In this document: piece after piece, positions 55,710 through 64,000 of the stretch
Layout of the letters: each line of letters begins with the position of its first letter
How positions within the stretch are numbered: position 1 is the first letter of the stretch
Assembly (NCBI GenBank): GCA_017551165.1
Contig: JAFZMO010000010.1
Coordinates: 1-64,000, forward strand
Length of the DNA stretch: 64,000 nucleotides
Source: Lachnospiraceae bacterium
GTDB lineage: Bacteria > Bacillota > Clostridia > Lachnospirales > Lachnospiraceae
Reading direction: 5' to 3'
Notes under the pieces: generated by a model
The model's database searches: none
Told to the model about the DNA's origin: nothing
What the model saw: the letters and a program-made list of their open reading frames with translations, nothing else
Translations under genes and position numbers: made by a program

Positions 55710-56417
55710 TCAGTCTTCCAGTTCCAGAATGTAGCCCGTGCCCCAGACGGTCTTGATCATCTTCGGCGCGTTCGGGTCGTCCTCCAGCTTCTCCCGAAGT
55801 TTCCGGATGTGCACGTTGAGCGTGCCGTCCCCGTAAAATGAGTCCCCCCACACTTCCTCGAAGAGGACCTCCTTCGTGACGATCGTGTTCCGGTGCTCGT
55901 ACAGGCACGAGAGAAGCGCGAACTCCTTCGCCTTCAGCGGGATCCGCTCCCCACGCCGAAGCACCGAGATCGTCGCCGGGTCGAGCACAAGCGTCGCGCT
56001 CTCCGGCACCGCTGCCGCGGACGTCTTCTCCGCCGCCTGCGCTGCCCTGAGCTCGCCCACGCGCTTTAGGTTGACCTTCACCTTCGCGAGCAGCACCGAC
56101 AGGCTGTACGGCTTCTTGATGTAGTCGTCCCCGCCGATGGAAAGCGCCGCGAGCACATCGTCGTCGCTCTGTCTTGCGCTGATAAACAGGATCGGCAGGT
56201 TGTACTCCTCCCGCAGCTTCCGGCACACCGAGAACCCGGAGCCGTCGCCCAGGTTGATGTCCAGGAGGATCAGCTCCGCCTCATTTTCCGCAAAAAACTC
56301 ATAGCACGCCGCCGCGCTGTCCACAACAGCCGTCGACACGTCAAACATCTGAAAATACTCGGCGGTCATCTTGGCGAGTTCCGCCTCGTCATCCACGATC
56401 AAGCATTGATAATGCAT
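55710..56417 (-). CDS. OmpR-family response regulator
   Basis: 235 residues. Receiver with Asp pair in LIVDDEAELAK, phospho-Asp in LILLDINLGDGSG and Lys in IKKPYSLSVLL; C-terminal winged helix (LKAKEFALLSCLYEHRNTIVTKE, LNVHIRKLREKLEDD, IKTVWGTGYIL). First gene of the two-component pair. GAAGGAGAT precedes the ATG. Confidence 0.93.
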   Translation of the reverse strand: MHYQCLIVDDEAELAKMTAEYFQMFDVSTAVVDSAAACYEFFAENEAELILLDINLGDGSGFSVCRKLREEYNLPILFISARQSDDDVLAALSIGGDDYIKKPYSLSVLLAKVKVNLKRVGELRAAQAAEKTSAAAVPESATLVLDPATISVLRRGERIPLKAKEFALLSCLYEHRNTIVTKEVLFEEVWGDSFYGDGTLNVHIRKLREKLEDDPNAPKMIKTVWGTGYILELED

Positions 56418-56446
56418 AGGTATCTCCTTCGCTCCGTGTCACACGA

Positions 56447-56752
56447 TCACGGATCATTTTTCTCTTCCGTTTCCGTATTCTCGGGATCGTTCTGTTTCCT
56501 CCTCGGAAAATACTCCCGCACGAGCGCCGCGATCAGCAGCCATATCCCGGGATCAGCAAGCCCGATCAGCGCGAGCCATTTGCAGGGCGAGATCAGGCAC
56601 ACCACGGCGATCCACAGACCGCCGAACAGCGGAATGCCGGACACGAACTTCTTCCCCCGCATGTTGTGTATAAACGCAGCCCAGTTCATCACGAACAAAA
56701 AAACCCCCGGGATTGCCAGTACAATGTAAACCCACCAGTCATATGTCGGCAT
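56447..56752 (-). CDS. Small membrane protein, unknown
   Basis: 101 residues with three predicted helices (YIVLAIPGVFLFVMNWAAFI, IPLFGGLWIAVVCLI, LALIGLADPGIWLLIAALV) and a charged tail (RRKQNDPENTETEEKND). No family recognised. It lies 12 bp from the radical SAM gene, GAGGTGAT before the ATG. Confidence 0.65.
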   Translation of the reverse strand: MPTYDWWVYIVLAIPGVFLFVMNWAAFIHNMRGKKFVSGIPLFGGLWIAVVCLISPCKWLALIGLADPGIWLLIAALVREYFPRRKQNDPENTETEEKNDP

Positions 56753-56764
56753 CGGATCACCTCA

Positions 56765-57871
56765 TTACGGATCGACGCGTCCGCCGGCAAGCAGCTGCTC
56801 CACCAGCGCGCGTTTCTCATACAATACACAGCCTCCCTCGTGATCGTCGACAAGGATGTCTCCGTCCCGCAGCGCCGTAAACAGCGGCGAGTTCAGCGCC
56901 TCCCGGAGCGAACTGTTGCGCACGTTGCGGTCCGAGTACGGGGAGAACGGACACGGCTCCGCCCCGCCGTGCGAATTGATGTGGAAGAAGCCTCTGCCAG
57001 CCGCCACGCAGCCGCCGGAGCTCTTCTCATCGCCCGGGAAGGACACGTACACCATCTCCTGCTTCTCGCTGCGAAGCCTGTCGAGCTCACCGTGCATGTA
57101 CTCCCGCTCCTCATCGCCCGGCGCAAGATGTTTGCTCTCCTCGGTCACCGGCACGAACTCCACGAAGATGACCGCCTTGCACCCGCGCTCCGACAGCGCG
57201 GAGAGAAAACTCTCCGACGTGACCTCACGGATGTTCTCCGTCGTCACTGTGACGGACGCTCCGAACACCAGGCCTCTTTTCCTGAACTCATCCATGTTGG
57301 CGATCAGCCGGTCGTAGATGCCCTCGCCGCGGCGCGCATCCGTAACCTCTCGCTCCCCCTCGATGCTCATGATCGGCACGAGGTTTCGGCACTTCGCAAA
57401 CATGTCAAAATACTTCTCATCGAAAAATGTTCCGTTTGTAAAGATCGGGAACAAAATGTTCTTATGCTTTCCCGCCGCCTCGATCACATCCCGCCGGAGC
57501 ATCGGCTCCCCGCCGGCCAGCAGGATGAAGCTAATCCCGAGCTCATCGGCCTCACCGAAGATCTTATCCCATTCCTCGCCGGTCAGCTGACTCACGGGCT
57601 CTGCGTCCACGGTCGCATGGTTGCACCGCGAATAACAGCCCGCGCAGTGGAGATTGCACTGGCTCGTGATGCTTGCGATCAGGAACGAAGGAACGTGAAG
57701 TCCTTCATTTTCCGCCTTCTCGCGCTTCTTCGACGCCTTCCGCGTCGCGGTGGCAAACTTTAGCATGAAGGCGCTCTCCCTCGGGTTGTGAAGCGTCGCC
57801 TTCAGCACATCCGTCATCAATCGTTCGATTCCCTCGGCCATGTAGGCCTGCAGATCGAATTTCCCATCCAT
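56765..57871 (-). CDS. Radical SAM protein
   Basis: 368 residues. The [4Fe-4S]-SAM motif is SQCNLHCAGCYSRCN near residue 75, preceded by a helical N-terminal segment (MAEGIERLMTDVLKATLHNP). The SAM-binding GGEP is in LLAGGEPMLR. The C-terminal half has Cys residues in GGCVAAGRGFFHINSHGGAEPCPFSP, a SPASM-like or twitch pattern. Substrate is unknown. No precursor peptide is seen nearby, so RiPP maturation is not supported. Confidence 0.8.
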   Translation of the reverse strand: MDGKFDLQAYMAEGIERLMTDVLKATLHNPRESAFMLKFATATRKASKKREKAENEGLHVPSFLIASITSQCNLHCAGCYSRCNHATVDAEPVSQLTGEEWDKIFGEADELGISFILLAGGEPMLRRDVIEAAGKHKNILFPIFTNGTFFDEKYFDMFAKCRNLVPIMSIEGEREVTDARRGEGIYDRLIANMDEFRKRGLVFGASVTVTTENIREVTSESFLSALSERGCKAVIFVEFVPVTEESKHLAPGDEEREYMHGELDRLRSEKQEMVYVSFPGDEKSSGGCVAAGRGFFHINSHGGAEPCPFSPYSDRNVRNSSLREALNSPLFTALRDGDILVDDHEGGCVLYEKRALVEQLLAGGRVDP

Positions 57872-57891
57872 ATTACGCGTTTCTCCTTGAA

Positions 57892-58584
57892 TTATCGGGA
57901 ATACACGCCCATCATGACTTCCCTCTGGTAGCCTTCCTTCTTCGGCAGATCGGGATACCCGTCGGCGATCTCCGCCGCCTTTTGGTTGTCATAGGGCACC
58001 GAAAGGATCGTGAATCGAAGCGTTCCCGGACCGTCCTCACCCTCCAGAAGCAGCGCATGGGCTCTCGGCACACCGAGGTTGTTGCCGACGCTTCCCGTGT
58101 TGATCGCGTACCCGTCATCCAGCGGGCGGATGAATGGTGTGTGCGTGTCTGCGCAGATCAGACCGTTTGCCTCCGGCCTGCCATCGTGAAAACGGAAGCC
58201 CGCCCGGAGCTTCTCATCCGGGTCATCGCCGATGTACATGGGATCGAGGAAACGCCCGTGCACCAGGCGGAACCGCAATCCGCTGATCGTAAGTTCATCC
58301 TCAAGCGGCAGAGAATTCAGCCAGTCGAGGCGCTCCTGTCCGATCTGTTTGATATAAAAAGCGTTATAGTCCGGCGCCTGACTCAGAATGCGATCCCAGT
58401 TCCCTGCGATCCAGTGATTGCAGTGCTCCCTGACCCAGTCGATGGTCTTGTCGCTCTCCGGTCCCTTGCCGACCGCATCGCCCAGAAACCATACGTCATC
58501 CGGCTGAATCTTCGCGAGTTCCCGCTCTATCGCCTCCGTGGCAACCATGTTGCCGTGAAGGTCCGCCAAAACAACAATTTTCAT
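57892..58584 (-). CDS. Calcineurin-like metallophosphoesterase
   Basis: 230 residues. Motifs KIVVLADLHGNM, VWFLGDAVGKGP, HWIAGNWD (GNxx in place of GNHD), VHGRF and CADTHTPF carry the dinuclear metal ligands of the YfcE/diadenosine-polyphosphatase-like group. Cytoplasmic. AAAGGGGG precedes the ATG. Substrate unknown. Confidence 0.8.
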   Translation of the reverse strand: MKIVVLADLHGNMVATEAIERELAKIQPDDVWFLGDAVGKGPESDKTIDWVREHCNHWIAGNWDRILSQAPDYNAFYIKQIGQERLDWLNSLPLEDELTISGLRFRLVHGRFLDPMYIGDDPDEKLRAGFRFHDGRPEANGLICADTHTPFIRPLDDGYAINTGSVGNNLGVPRAHALLLEGEDGPGTLRFTILSVPYDNQKAAEIADGYPDLPKKEGYQREVMMGVYSR

Positions 58585-58610
58585 CTGCTGATCCCCCTTT
58601 GTCTATTGTG

Positions 58611-59198
58611 TCAGAAGAGCTTGCGGCTCTGCACCCACGACAAGAAATCATGCCTGTCGCCCGGCTCGTAGTCGTACTCGCGCAGCGGCTGAAAGCCGTC
58701 GATCACCGAGATTGCCTCCGCCAGCACTTCCTCCTTCGTCTTGCCTGCGACGTCGATCACGACCTCGTTGGGCAGCAGGCTTCTCTTGCGGATCACATCG
58801 TTCGCGCGCTCCACGTAGTCCGGCGCATACAGGCCGCCCTCGTTGTTGTGCCGATGCTCCATCTGCCGGCGGATCTGCTCCGCGTCGCCGGACACAAGCC
58901 GGAGGATGATGTAATCCTCTCCCTCGAACACCACGGGGATCTCCCGCGCCCGCAGGTCGTCAAAATCCAGCGCGACGATATTCCGATAGCCTCTCTCGTG
59001 GAAAAATGCGATCTGCAGCAGCGTGTCCTCCCAGCACAGCTGCTCCTCGAACTCCCCGACATCCTCCACGTCATCGGGGATCTCAAACTCGGGCACCATG
59101 TTCTGCTCGATGATCACACTCTTATATCGCTTGTACAATTCCCGGGCCAGCGTCGTCTTTCCGACCGCGCTCGGCCCGATGATGAAGATAAAATCCAT
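58611..59198 (-). CDS. P-loop ATP/GTP-binding kinase-like protein
   Basis: 195 residues. Walker A is FIIGPSAVGKTTLARELYKRY. A later ALDFDD and LRLVSGDAEQIRRQMEHRHNNEG with Arg-rich lid resemble small-molecule or nucleoside kinases of the AAA_33 type. Together with the phosphoesterase and SUKH genes it forms a run of small genes with short gaps. Function not assigned. Confidence 0.65.
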   Translation of the reverse strand: MDFIFIIGPSAVGKTTLARELYKRYKSVIIEQNMVPEFEIPDDVEDVGEFEEQLCWEDTLLQIAFFHERGYRNIVALDFDDLRAREIPVVFEGEDYIILRLVSGDAEQIRRQMEHRHNNEGGLYAPDYVERANDVIRKRSLLPNEVVIDVAGKTKEEVLAEAISVIDGFQPLREYDYEPGDRHDFLSWVQSRKLF

Positions 59199-59210
59199 AC
59201 CGAAAACCTC

Positions 59211-59972
59211 TTACTTCTTCTCCTGCTTATCAGTCGCGTCTATCTCTTCTTTTCTCGCCTTCACGCTCTCGTACTTTCGATCCAGCTTCACCGCAAGCGG
59301 AACAAAAACCAGCGCAAAGATGACGCAGGCGACAATGATGATCACGTTGCGGAACAACAGCCCGCCGATCAGAAAGACAAGAACATCAAGAAACACGAGT
59401 CCCCTGCAGACGGAAAGGTTTCCGTTGATCTCGTCCAACTCCTTCTCGATCGTCTTCAGCGACTCTTTCCTCTCGTCGATGATCCGCTGCCCGTCAATGT
59501 CCTCATTGCGATACACCTTGTCAATGAACTCCGCAAAATTGTTCGCAACGAAATACATCTCGTTATTTCCCTCGTTATCGATCCTGACGATCCTCGGTTC
59601 ACCGTCCGCATCGACCACGGAGAAATCCATGTAATACATGTCATGTCCGCCGGACTCCGTCTCCCCGAACGGAATGCCGACATCGGGGTATTTCCAGACG
59701 TTCTTCCACAGGTCAAACCGTTTTTCGATCCCGTTGGCAGCGTCCGCATCCGGCCCGATCCCGTAGATGTCCGTCAGCGGACACTCGATGTAATCGGCGC
59801 CCAGCGTTCCGCCGTTTTGGATCTTCAGAAACTCGATGTAGGACTTCGGAAAATGATACCCGATCGCCTGTTCCGCCTCCGCGATCCGGCACTCAACAAG
59901 CGGCCCCTGAAAGTAATTTCCGCCGCCGTCGCCGTTGTTGAACAATCTGTCAAAATCAATGGATTCGTACAT
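59211..59972 (-). CDS. SMI1/KNR4 (SUKH) protein with C-terminal membrane helices
   Basis: 253 residues. The N-terminal SUKH fold (residues ~25-155; VECRIAEAEQAIGYHFPKSYIEFLKIQNGG, MDFSVVDADGEPRIVRID) is the immunity-type fold used against polymorphic toxins. It is followed by a helical linker and two transmembrane helices (GLVFLDVLVFLIGGLLF, VIIIVACVIFALVFVPLAV), then a charged tail. The SUKH domain is usually soluble, so membrane tethering is unusual. No toxin gene is adjacent. Confidence 0.78.
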   Translation of the reverse strand: MYESIDFDRLFNNGDGGGNYFQGPLVECRIAEAEQAIGYHFPKSYIEFLKIQNGGTLGADYIECPLTDIYGIGPDADAANGIEKRFDLWKNVWKYPDVGIPFGETESGGHDMYYMDFSVVDADGEPRIVRIDNEGNNEMYFVANNFAEFIDKVYRNEDIDGQRIIDERKESLKTIEKELDEINGNLSVCRGLVFLDVLVFLIGGLLFRNVIIIVACVIFALVFVPLAVKLDRKYESVKARKEEIDATDKQEKK

Positions 59973-59975
59973 ATA

Positions 59976-60305
59976 TCACACTCCGTATAACTTTCTCTGG
60001 ATCTCTTTTGCCTCCTCGGAAAATGAGATCGTATCCCAGTAGTCCTTCACCCGGATCTCGATCACCTCGATCGGCTTGACCTCTGTCCTTGAGACCCACT
60101 CCCAGTCGTCGACAAGCTCAAACGTCTCCGCCGGCAAAACATAGATGTATCCCTTACCCTCCGGGTCAATGGAGCCGTACCGCAGGAAGCTTCTGATCCC
60201 GTCCGAATCGTAAGAAAGCTTTCCCTCCGGCGAATCCGGATACCACCGAAACGGCAGTGCAAAGGTGATCACTTCCTCCATCGTCGCGGCCGCATAGATG
60301 CCCAT
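59976..60305 (-). CDS. Hypothetical protein
   Basis: 109 residues, no recognised family, no signal peptide or helix of membrane type. Aromatic-rich with EVITFALPFRWYPDSPEGKLSYD and DWEWVSRTEVKPIEVIEI. It lies 3 bp upstream of the SUKH gene, so co-expression is likely. Could be a second immunity or partner protein. Confidence 0.55.
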   Translation of the reverse strand: MGIYAAATMEEVITFALPFRWYPDSPEGKLSYDSDGIRSFLRYGSIDPEGKGYIYVLPAETFELVDDWEWVSRTEVKPIEVIEIRVKDYWDTISFSEEAKEIQRKLYGV

Positions 60306-60333
60306 CTGCGCTTCCGCCTCACATTGCTCAAAC

Positions 60334-60900
60334 TCAAAGCTGCTTCATCGGCTCTCCCCAGGCGCCGAGCGATCTGCCGTCATAGCCCAGATAGGTCTGC
60401 GCCGTGGTCTTGACCGGAGCGATGCGGCGAAGCTTCTGCTCCACGGTCTCGTCGGAGGACAGCGACTCGTCCTGCAGGACGTTTCGGATCTTGCAGAGTA
60501 TGATATCGCCGTCGCCCTTCGTGATGATGTCAGACACCTCAAGCTCAAACACGACCGGCGCCTTCTCGAGCACGGGTACGTCAAGCACCGCGCCCTTGCC
60601 GATGTCGAGCGTGATCTTCATCTTGTCCGGATTGTCCCCGCTCACGCAGCCGAGATAATCCGCAACCGGCAAAAGCTCCTCGGTGACAAGATTGGCGGAA
60701 AATACTTTGCTCCGCTTTATGTTGTCCTTCGTGAGCTTGTTGCCGCCGATGCAGCACATCACACCCATCTCATGCTCCCAGATATAACTGAACCAGCAGA
60801 AAAGCCCGAAATCCGGATTGCCATACTCATCGTAAGTCCCGTACAAAAACAGCGTCTGCGGACAATAATCATTGTTCGGACGCAAGCTGATCTTCCCCAT
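60334..60900 (-). CDS. Flavin reductase-like domain protein
   Basis: 188 residues. Pattern NKLTKDNIKRSKVFSANLVTEELLPVADYLGCVSG and EVSDIITKGDGDIILCKIRNV match the FMN-binding split barrel of flavin reductases common in anaerobes. Likely an NAD(P)H:flavin oxidoreductase or FMN-binding electron carrier. AAAGGAG precedes the ATG. Confidence 0.75.
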   Translation of the reverse strand: MGKISLRPNNDYCPQTLFLYGTYDEYGNPDFGLFCWFSYIWEHEMGVMCCIGGNKLTKDNIKRSKVFSANLVTEELLPVADYLGCVSGDNPDKMKITLDIGKGAVLDVPVLEKAPVVFELEVSDIITKGDGDIILCKIRNVLQDESLSSDETVEQKLRRIAPVKTTAQTYLGYDGRSLGAWGEPMKQL

Positions 60901-60980
60901 GTTGTTTCTCCTTTATTCCTGTAAGCACTATGTACTACTATTGTAGAATTGTCATTATTTTCAAAGCCCGGTTCCCTGCG

Positions 60981-61772
60981 CTACACCAGTTCCTTCTTCT
61001 GGTAGCGCACAAATGCCAACGCAAGCAACACAACGAACAGAACCACGCTGATCACCGCGCAGGCCGGATTCAATTCGGTCTGTGTGATCACCCTCCGGGA
61101 ATCCGCCAGCGTAAATGCGGAAAGGTATTTAAAGCCCTCCACGCTCTTGCCCATCTCCGAGATCACGTTAAAAATGTACGCGGCGAAGACCATGCCGATG
61201 CTGATGCCGAGCATTTTCTTCGTCTTGTGGGTAAATGTCGAGATGAACAGCCCAAGCGCAAACAATACGATGGACGGGAACACCGGCGTGATGCTCAGCA
61301 GCAGAAGCTGCTTATTGTCCGGCGACTCCGAGATGTTCAGCGCAACTATATTGAAGGCGCCGAGGATCACGATCATCGAGAGGATGTAGATCATCGAGAC
61401 GATGATCTTGTCCGCGACGACTCTGCGTCTGGTGATCGGAAGTGACGCCAGATACTCGATCGTCTTCTCGCTCTCCTCCTTCAGCACGATGTTCGAGCCG
61501 AGAAGGCAGCTGTAGATACCAATGATCAGATACAGGAAGATGAAGCCCTCCGACTTCAGCCATCCGAAGGCGGTGTCAAGACCTGCAATGTCCATGTTGA
61601 ACGCCTTCAAAAGCTCCGGCGGAAATGCCTCCAGCATCTCATTCACCTTGTTGCCCTTGCCGTCGCTGACGATCGACGGATACACCAGATAGATCAACAG
61701 AAGGAGCACCAGCACGGTTCCTGTCCAGATGATAAATCCCCGCAGATTGACTTTTAACTCACGCTTTATCAT
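60981..61772 (-). CDS. ABC-2 type transporter permease
   Basis: 263 residues, six helices (GFIIWTGTVLVLLLLIYLVYP, FIFLYLIIGIYSCLLGSNIV, VSMIYILSMIVILGAFNIVAL, FPSIVLFALGLFIST, LGISIGMVFAAYIFNVISE, VISVVLFVVLLALAFVRYQKK). LKEESEKTIEYLASLPITRR is a common ABC-2 coupling motif. It overlaps the ATPase gene by 14 bp. Exporter of unknown substrate. Confidence 0.85.
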   Translation of the reverse strand: MIKRELKVNLRGFIIWTGTVLVLLLLIYLVYPSIVSDGKGNKVNEMLEAFPPELLKAFNMDIAGLDTAFGWLKSEGFIFLYLIIGIYSCLLGSNIVLKEESEKTIEYLASLPITRRRVVADKIIVSMIYILSMIVILGAFNIVALNISESPDNKQLLLLSITPVFPSIVLFALGLFISTFTHKTKKMLGISIGMVFAAYIFNVISEMGKSVEGFKYLSAFTLADSRRVITQTELNPACAVISVVLFVVLLALAFVRYQKKELV

Positions 61773-62673
61773 CCGATGCCCCCTCCTCGTAGTAATGCAT
61801 GAACATTTCCTCGAGCGTCGCCTCCTCGATGAGGATCTTGCGGATCCGGAACTTCGACAGCTTTTTGATCAGCTCATCGTCCGGCATATTATTCGCAAAC
61901 CGAACGGTATTCTCCTCCTGCGAGAGCACCTTCACGCCGAGCTCCGCCGTAAGCGCATCGACATCGTCGACAGTGACCGTCACAAACGCCAGCTGCTTAT
62001 CGCTGATCTCGTCGACCTGACCTGCCCGGATCAACTCCCCGTTTCGGATGATGCCCACACGGTCGCAGATCTTCGACACCTCACTCAGGATGTGCGTGGA
62101 GTAGAACACGGTGTTTCCCTTTTGTCTCTCCTCCTTCAGCAGCTCGTAAAATACGTTCTGCATGATCGGATCCAGGCCGCTCGTCGGCTCGTCCATGATG
62201 ATCAGCTCCGGCTCGTGCATCAGCGCCAGAACGATCCCTACCTTCTTGAGATTTCCGAGAGAGAGGTCCTCGATCTTCCGCGTCTCGTCGAGCTTCAGCC
62301 GCGAGACGAGCTCCTGCCGCTTCTCATGGATCCCGGCAGCACGCGCGCAGTTTCGGTAGAAGCTCTCATGGTGATCGAATATCCCCTTCACCGTGAGATC
62401 ATCATACAGAAACACCTCGCTCGGCAGATATCCGATCCGGCTTTTCGCCTCCACATCGTCCCTCACCAGTTCGCGTCCGCAGAACAAAACCGAGCCCGAA
62501 TCCTTGTTGATCAGGTTCATGATCGAGCGTATCGTTGTGGATTTGCCGGCGCCGTTCGGACCGATGAAGCCGAATATCTCACCGCGGTTTAAGGTGAGCG
62601 AAAGGTTCTCCACTCCCTTCACCTTGCCGTAGTATTTCGTAAGATTTTTGATCTCCAGAATCGTCTCACTCAT
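61759..62673 (-). CDS. ABC transporter ATP-binding protein, ABC-2 exporter type
   Basis: 304 residues. Walker A is IGPNGAGKSTTIRSIMN, the signature LSLGNLKKVGIVLAL (a variant of LSGGQ usual in this group), Walker B LIIMDEPTSGLDP, and H-loop in FYSTHILSEV. The ~75-residue C-terminal extension is common in CcmA/BcrA-like proteins. Partner of the following permease. Weak ribosome site. Confidence 0.9.
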   Translation of the reverse strand: MSETILEIKNLTKYYGKVKGVENLSLTLNRGEIFGFIGPNGAGKSTTIRSIMNLINKDSGSVLFCGRELVRDDVEAKSRIGYLPSEVFLYDDLTVKGIFDHHESFYRNCARAAGIHEKRQELVSRLKLDETRKIEDLSLGNLKKVGIVLALMHEPELIIMDEPTSGLDPIMQNVFYELLKEERQKGNTVFYSTHILSEVSKICDRVGIIRNGELIRAGQVDEISDKQLAFVTVTVDDVDALTAELGVKVLSQEENTVRFANNMPDDELIKKLSKFRIRKILIEEATLEEMFMHYYEEGASDDKA

Positions 62674-62688
62674 TTTCCAAATTCCCCG

Positions 62689-63549
62689 TTACGCCTTCAG
62701 GTTCAGGATCATCGAGATGAACAGCTTAATGTCATCGATCTCTCCCTGCACCTTCGCCATCTCCTGGTCGATGTCCAGCTTGCCGACGTCGATGTTCTGG
62801 TCAAATACGTTTTTGCCCGGCTCGTTGAACGCAAGGATCACGCGGTTTCCGATCACGTTCATCGCGATGCTCTCGTATTTGCCGGCGAGAACATGCAGGC
62901 GCTCCATCATGTGCGGCGTGATCAGGTAGAACGCATCCAGCTGAACCAGCGAGAACACGTCAAACTCATTGTTGAACTGAATATCCTCAAGCTCCACACG
63001 GTACTGCTTCTCATCGTTGCGGCTGAGGATGCGGTGCTTAAACTTCTTGCTGAAGACCGACACGGTGTTCACGAGCTTATTCGGAAAATTAAACACCATC
63101 ATCCGGCCCTCGAAGTAGGTCTCGGAATGATTGCTGTCACTCGACTTGTCGACTTCGATCAGATGCACTTCCGCGACCTCAAAATCGATGCCTGCGTACG
63201 TGGCGCGGATATAATCCTCGGACCAGTAGCTGTTTCCCGTCTGGCAGATGCCGAAGCTTTTGATGTTATCCAAAGTAAAACCCTCTTTGGGCTCATAGAT
63301 CACATTCTGGAAGTTGTTTGCAAGCGGCTCCCGCACGAACGCATCCTTGTACAGGCCCTTCATTTCCGTTCTGAGCTTGTTCACTCTCCAGCACATGAAC
63401 AAGAGGAAAATGATGCCAACCGGCGGGATGAACAGCAGGAACACGCCGAACACCATGATCAGCATCGCCTTGTTGGCCTGATTTCTCTTCTCCTGCAGCT
63501 TGATCATCGCTTCGTTGGAAGCTCTGGTTACCGGGTAGTTTTCGTTCAT
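62689..63549 (-). CDS. DUF3137-like membrane protein
   Basis: 286 residues. One or two helices (AMLIMVFGVFLLFIPPVGIIFLLFMCW), then a soluble domain with SYWSEDYIRATYAGIDFEVAEVHL and ETYFEGRMMVFNFPNK, the DUF3137 signature. No enzymatic function known. AAAGGAGA precedes the ATG. It lies 15 bp before the ABC exporter genes. Confidence 0.7.
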   Translation of the reverse strand: MNENYPVTRASNEAMIKLQEKRNQANKAMLIMVFGVFLLFIPPVGIIFLLFMCWRVNKLRTEMKGLYKDAFVREPLANNFQNVIYEPKEGFTLDNIKSFGICQTGNSYWSEDYIRATYAGIDFEVAEVHLIEVDKSSDSNHSETYFEGRMMVFNFPNKLVNTVSVFSKKFKHRILSRNDEKQYRVELEDIQFNNEFDVFSLVQLDAFYLITPHMMERLHVLAGKYESIAMNVIGNRVILAFNEPGKNVFDQNIDVGKLDIDQEMAKVQGEIDDIKLFISMILNLKA

Positions 63550-63592
63550 GTCTTCTCCTTTCGCGGCGATCCCTCGCCCTGTGTAATCCCCC

Positions 63593-64000
63593 TCACATGT
63601 ATCGTTTCCGGATCTCCTCGATCACATGTGCCGTACTCTTCTCAACCGTGCCCTCCGCAAACGGGTTCAGCAGGTTGCCGATCTTAAGCAGTTCGTAGTA
63701 TCCCTTGGTCCCGCCGGCGCGGCATAGCCGCAGATAATCCTCCCATGCCGCCTTCCGGTCCTCCTTCATCCGGCCGTAGTACTGGAACGCGCAGATCTGT
63801 GCGAGCGCGTACTCGATGTAGTAGAACGGATAGATGAAGATATGCAGCTTCTGCATCCAGAATCCGCCGCCCTCCAGGAACTCGTTGCCGTCGTAGTCCC
63901 TCCACGGCATGTATTTCTTCTCGATCGCGTGCCATACCTCCCGCCACTGCTGCGGCGTCATATCGGGCTTCGCGTACACCTCGTGCTGGAACTCGTCCAC
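63593..64000 (-). CDS. M3-family oligoendopeptidase (PepF-like), C-terminal part
   Basis: Runs off the window end; only the last 135 residues are seen. VDEFQHEVYAKPDMTPQQWREVWHAIEKKYMPW, GGFWMQKLHIFIYPFYYIEYALAQICAFQYY and ALCRAGGTKGY-like LCRAGGTKGYYELLKIGN are typical of the C-terminal lobe of oligoendopeptidase F; the HEXXH zinc site lies upstream beyond the window. Cytoplasmic peptide turnover. Confidence 0.85.
   Translation of the reverse strand: MDEFQHEVYAKPDMTPQQWREVWHAIEKKYMPWRDYDGNEFLEGGGFWMQKLHIFIYPFYYIEYALAQICAFQYYGRMKEDRKAAWEDYLRLCRAGGTKGYYELLKIGNLLNPFAEGTVEKSTAHVIEEIRKRYM

Noticed and set aside
56765..57871. RiPP maturase role for the radical SAM protein
   Set aside because: No short precursor peptide, peptidase or dedicated exporter is next to it.

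Overview
The window looks like a chromosomal segment of a GC-rich anaerobic Clostridia member, probably Lachnospiraceae-like. The basis is gene content: HydE hydrogenase maturase, DapL lysine pathway, ECF RibU, type III glutamine synthetase GlnN, an ANTAR regulator beside a GlnA-like gene, M3 oligoendopeptidase, and an extracellular solute-binding sensor paired with an EAL protein. The genus cannot be read from the sequence. Almost every gene lies on the minus strand. Only an ArsR-AraC regulator, a LysR regulator and a secreted protein lie on the plus strand.

Layout. 1-340: two tRNA-Ser genes with a promoter and a terminator. 345-4121: an AT-rich accessory island with two paralogous secreted proteins, two FtsX-type permeases and a MacB-type ATPase. 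4490-9690: a housekeeping run of tsaD, rnz, rimI, tsaB, tsaE, a YcxB-like gene and ribU. 9784-16155: a metallo-beta-lactamase protein, a C39-like protease, pfkA and dnaE. 16243-18787: a YbaK-type deacylase, a three-domain MmcQ/MGMT/HAD fusion and a LiaF-like protein. 18902-41552: a 22-kb glutamine/nitrogen cluster (ANTAR regulator, glnA-like, carB, carA, pyrG, dapL, gltD, gltB, purF, amtB-PII fusion, glnN, asnB). 41653-44752: Zn/Cd efflux (P-type ATPase, separate HMA chaperone, divergent ArsR-AraC fusion). 44831-49707: hydE, a MetE-like methyltransferase with a divergent LysR gene, and a secreted membrane-anchored protein. 49810-57871: a periplasmic-binding-like sensor, a FIST-EAL protein, a two-component system and a radical SAM gene. 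57892-64000: small accessory genes including a membrane-tethered SUKH protein, an ABC-2 exporter and the 3' part of a pepF-like gene.

The most coherent system is in the nitrogen cluster. The leaders of gltB, glnN and asnB each have a near-consensus promoter, then a small hairpin with a hexaloop carrying A at position 1 and G at position 4. That hairpin overlaps the 5' arm of an intrinsic terminator. This is the arrangement expected for ANTAR-protein antitermination, and the gltB leader has both hairpins of the classical two-hairpin motif. The amtB leader has a weaker version. The only ANTAR gene in the window sits directly after a short, divergent glutamine-synthetase-like gene. Its receiver domain lacks the phospho-acceptor Asp, so a non-phosphorylation input, perhaps the GS-like neighbour, is a reasonable hypothesis.

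A second genome-scale signal is the octamer GGAAAATG/CATTTTCC. I counted about 34 copies by eye on both strands, in several reading frames and in non-coding DNA, against roughly one expected from composition. It resembles an uptake, recombination or chromosome-organisation word. A dispersed palindromic repeat with core AGAACCGTCCC occurs three times at gene boundaries.
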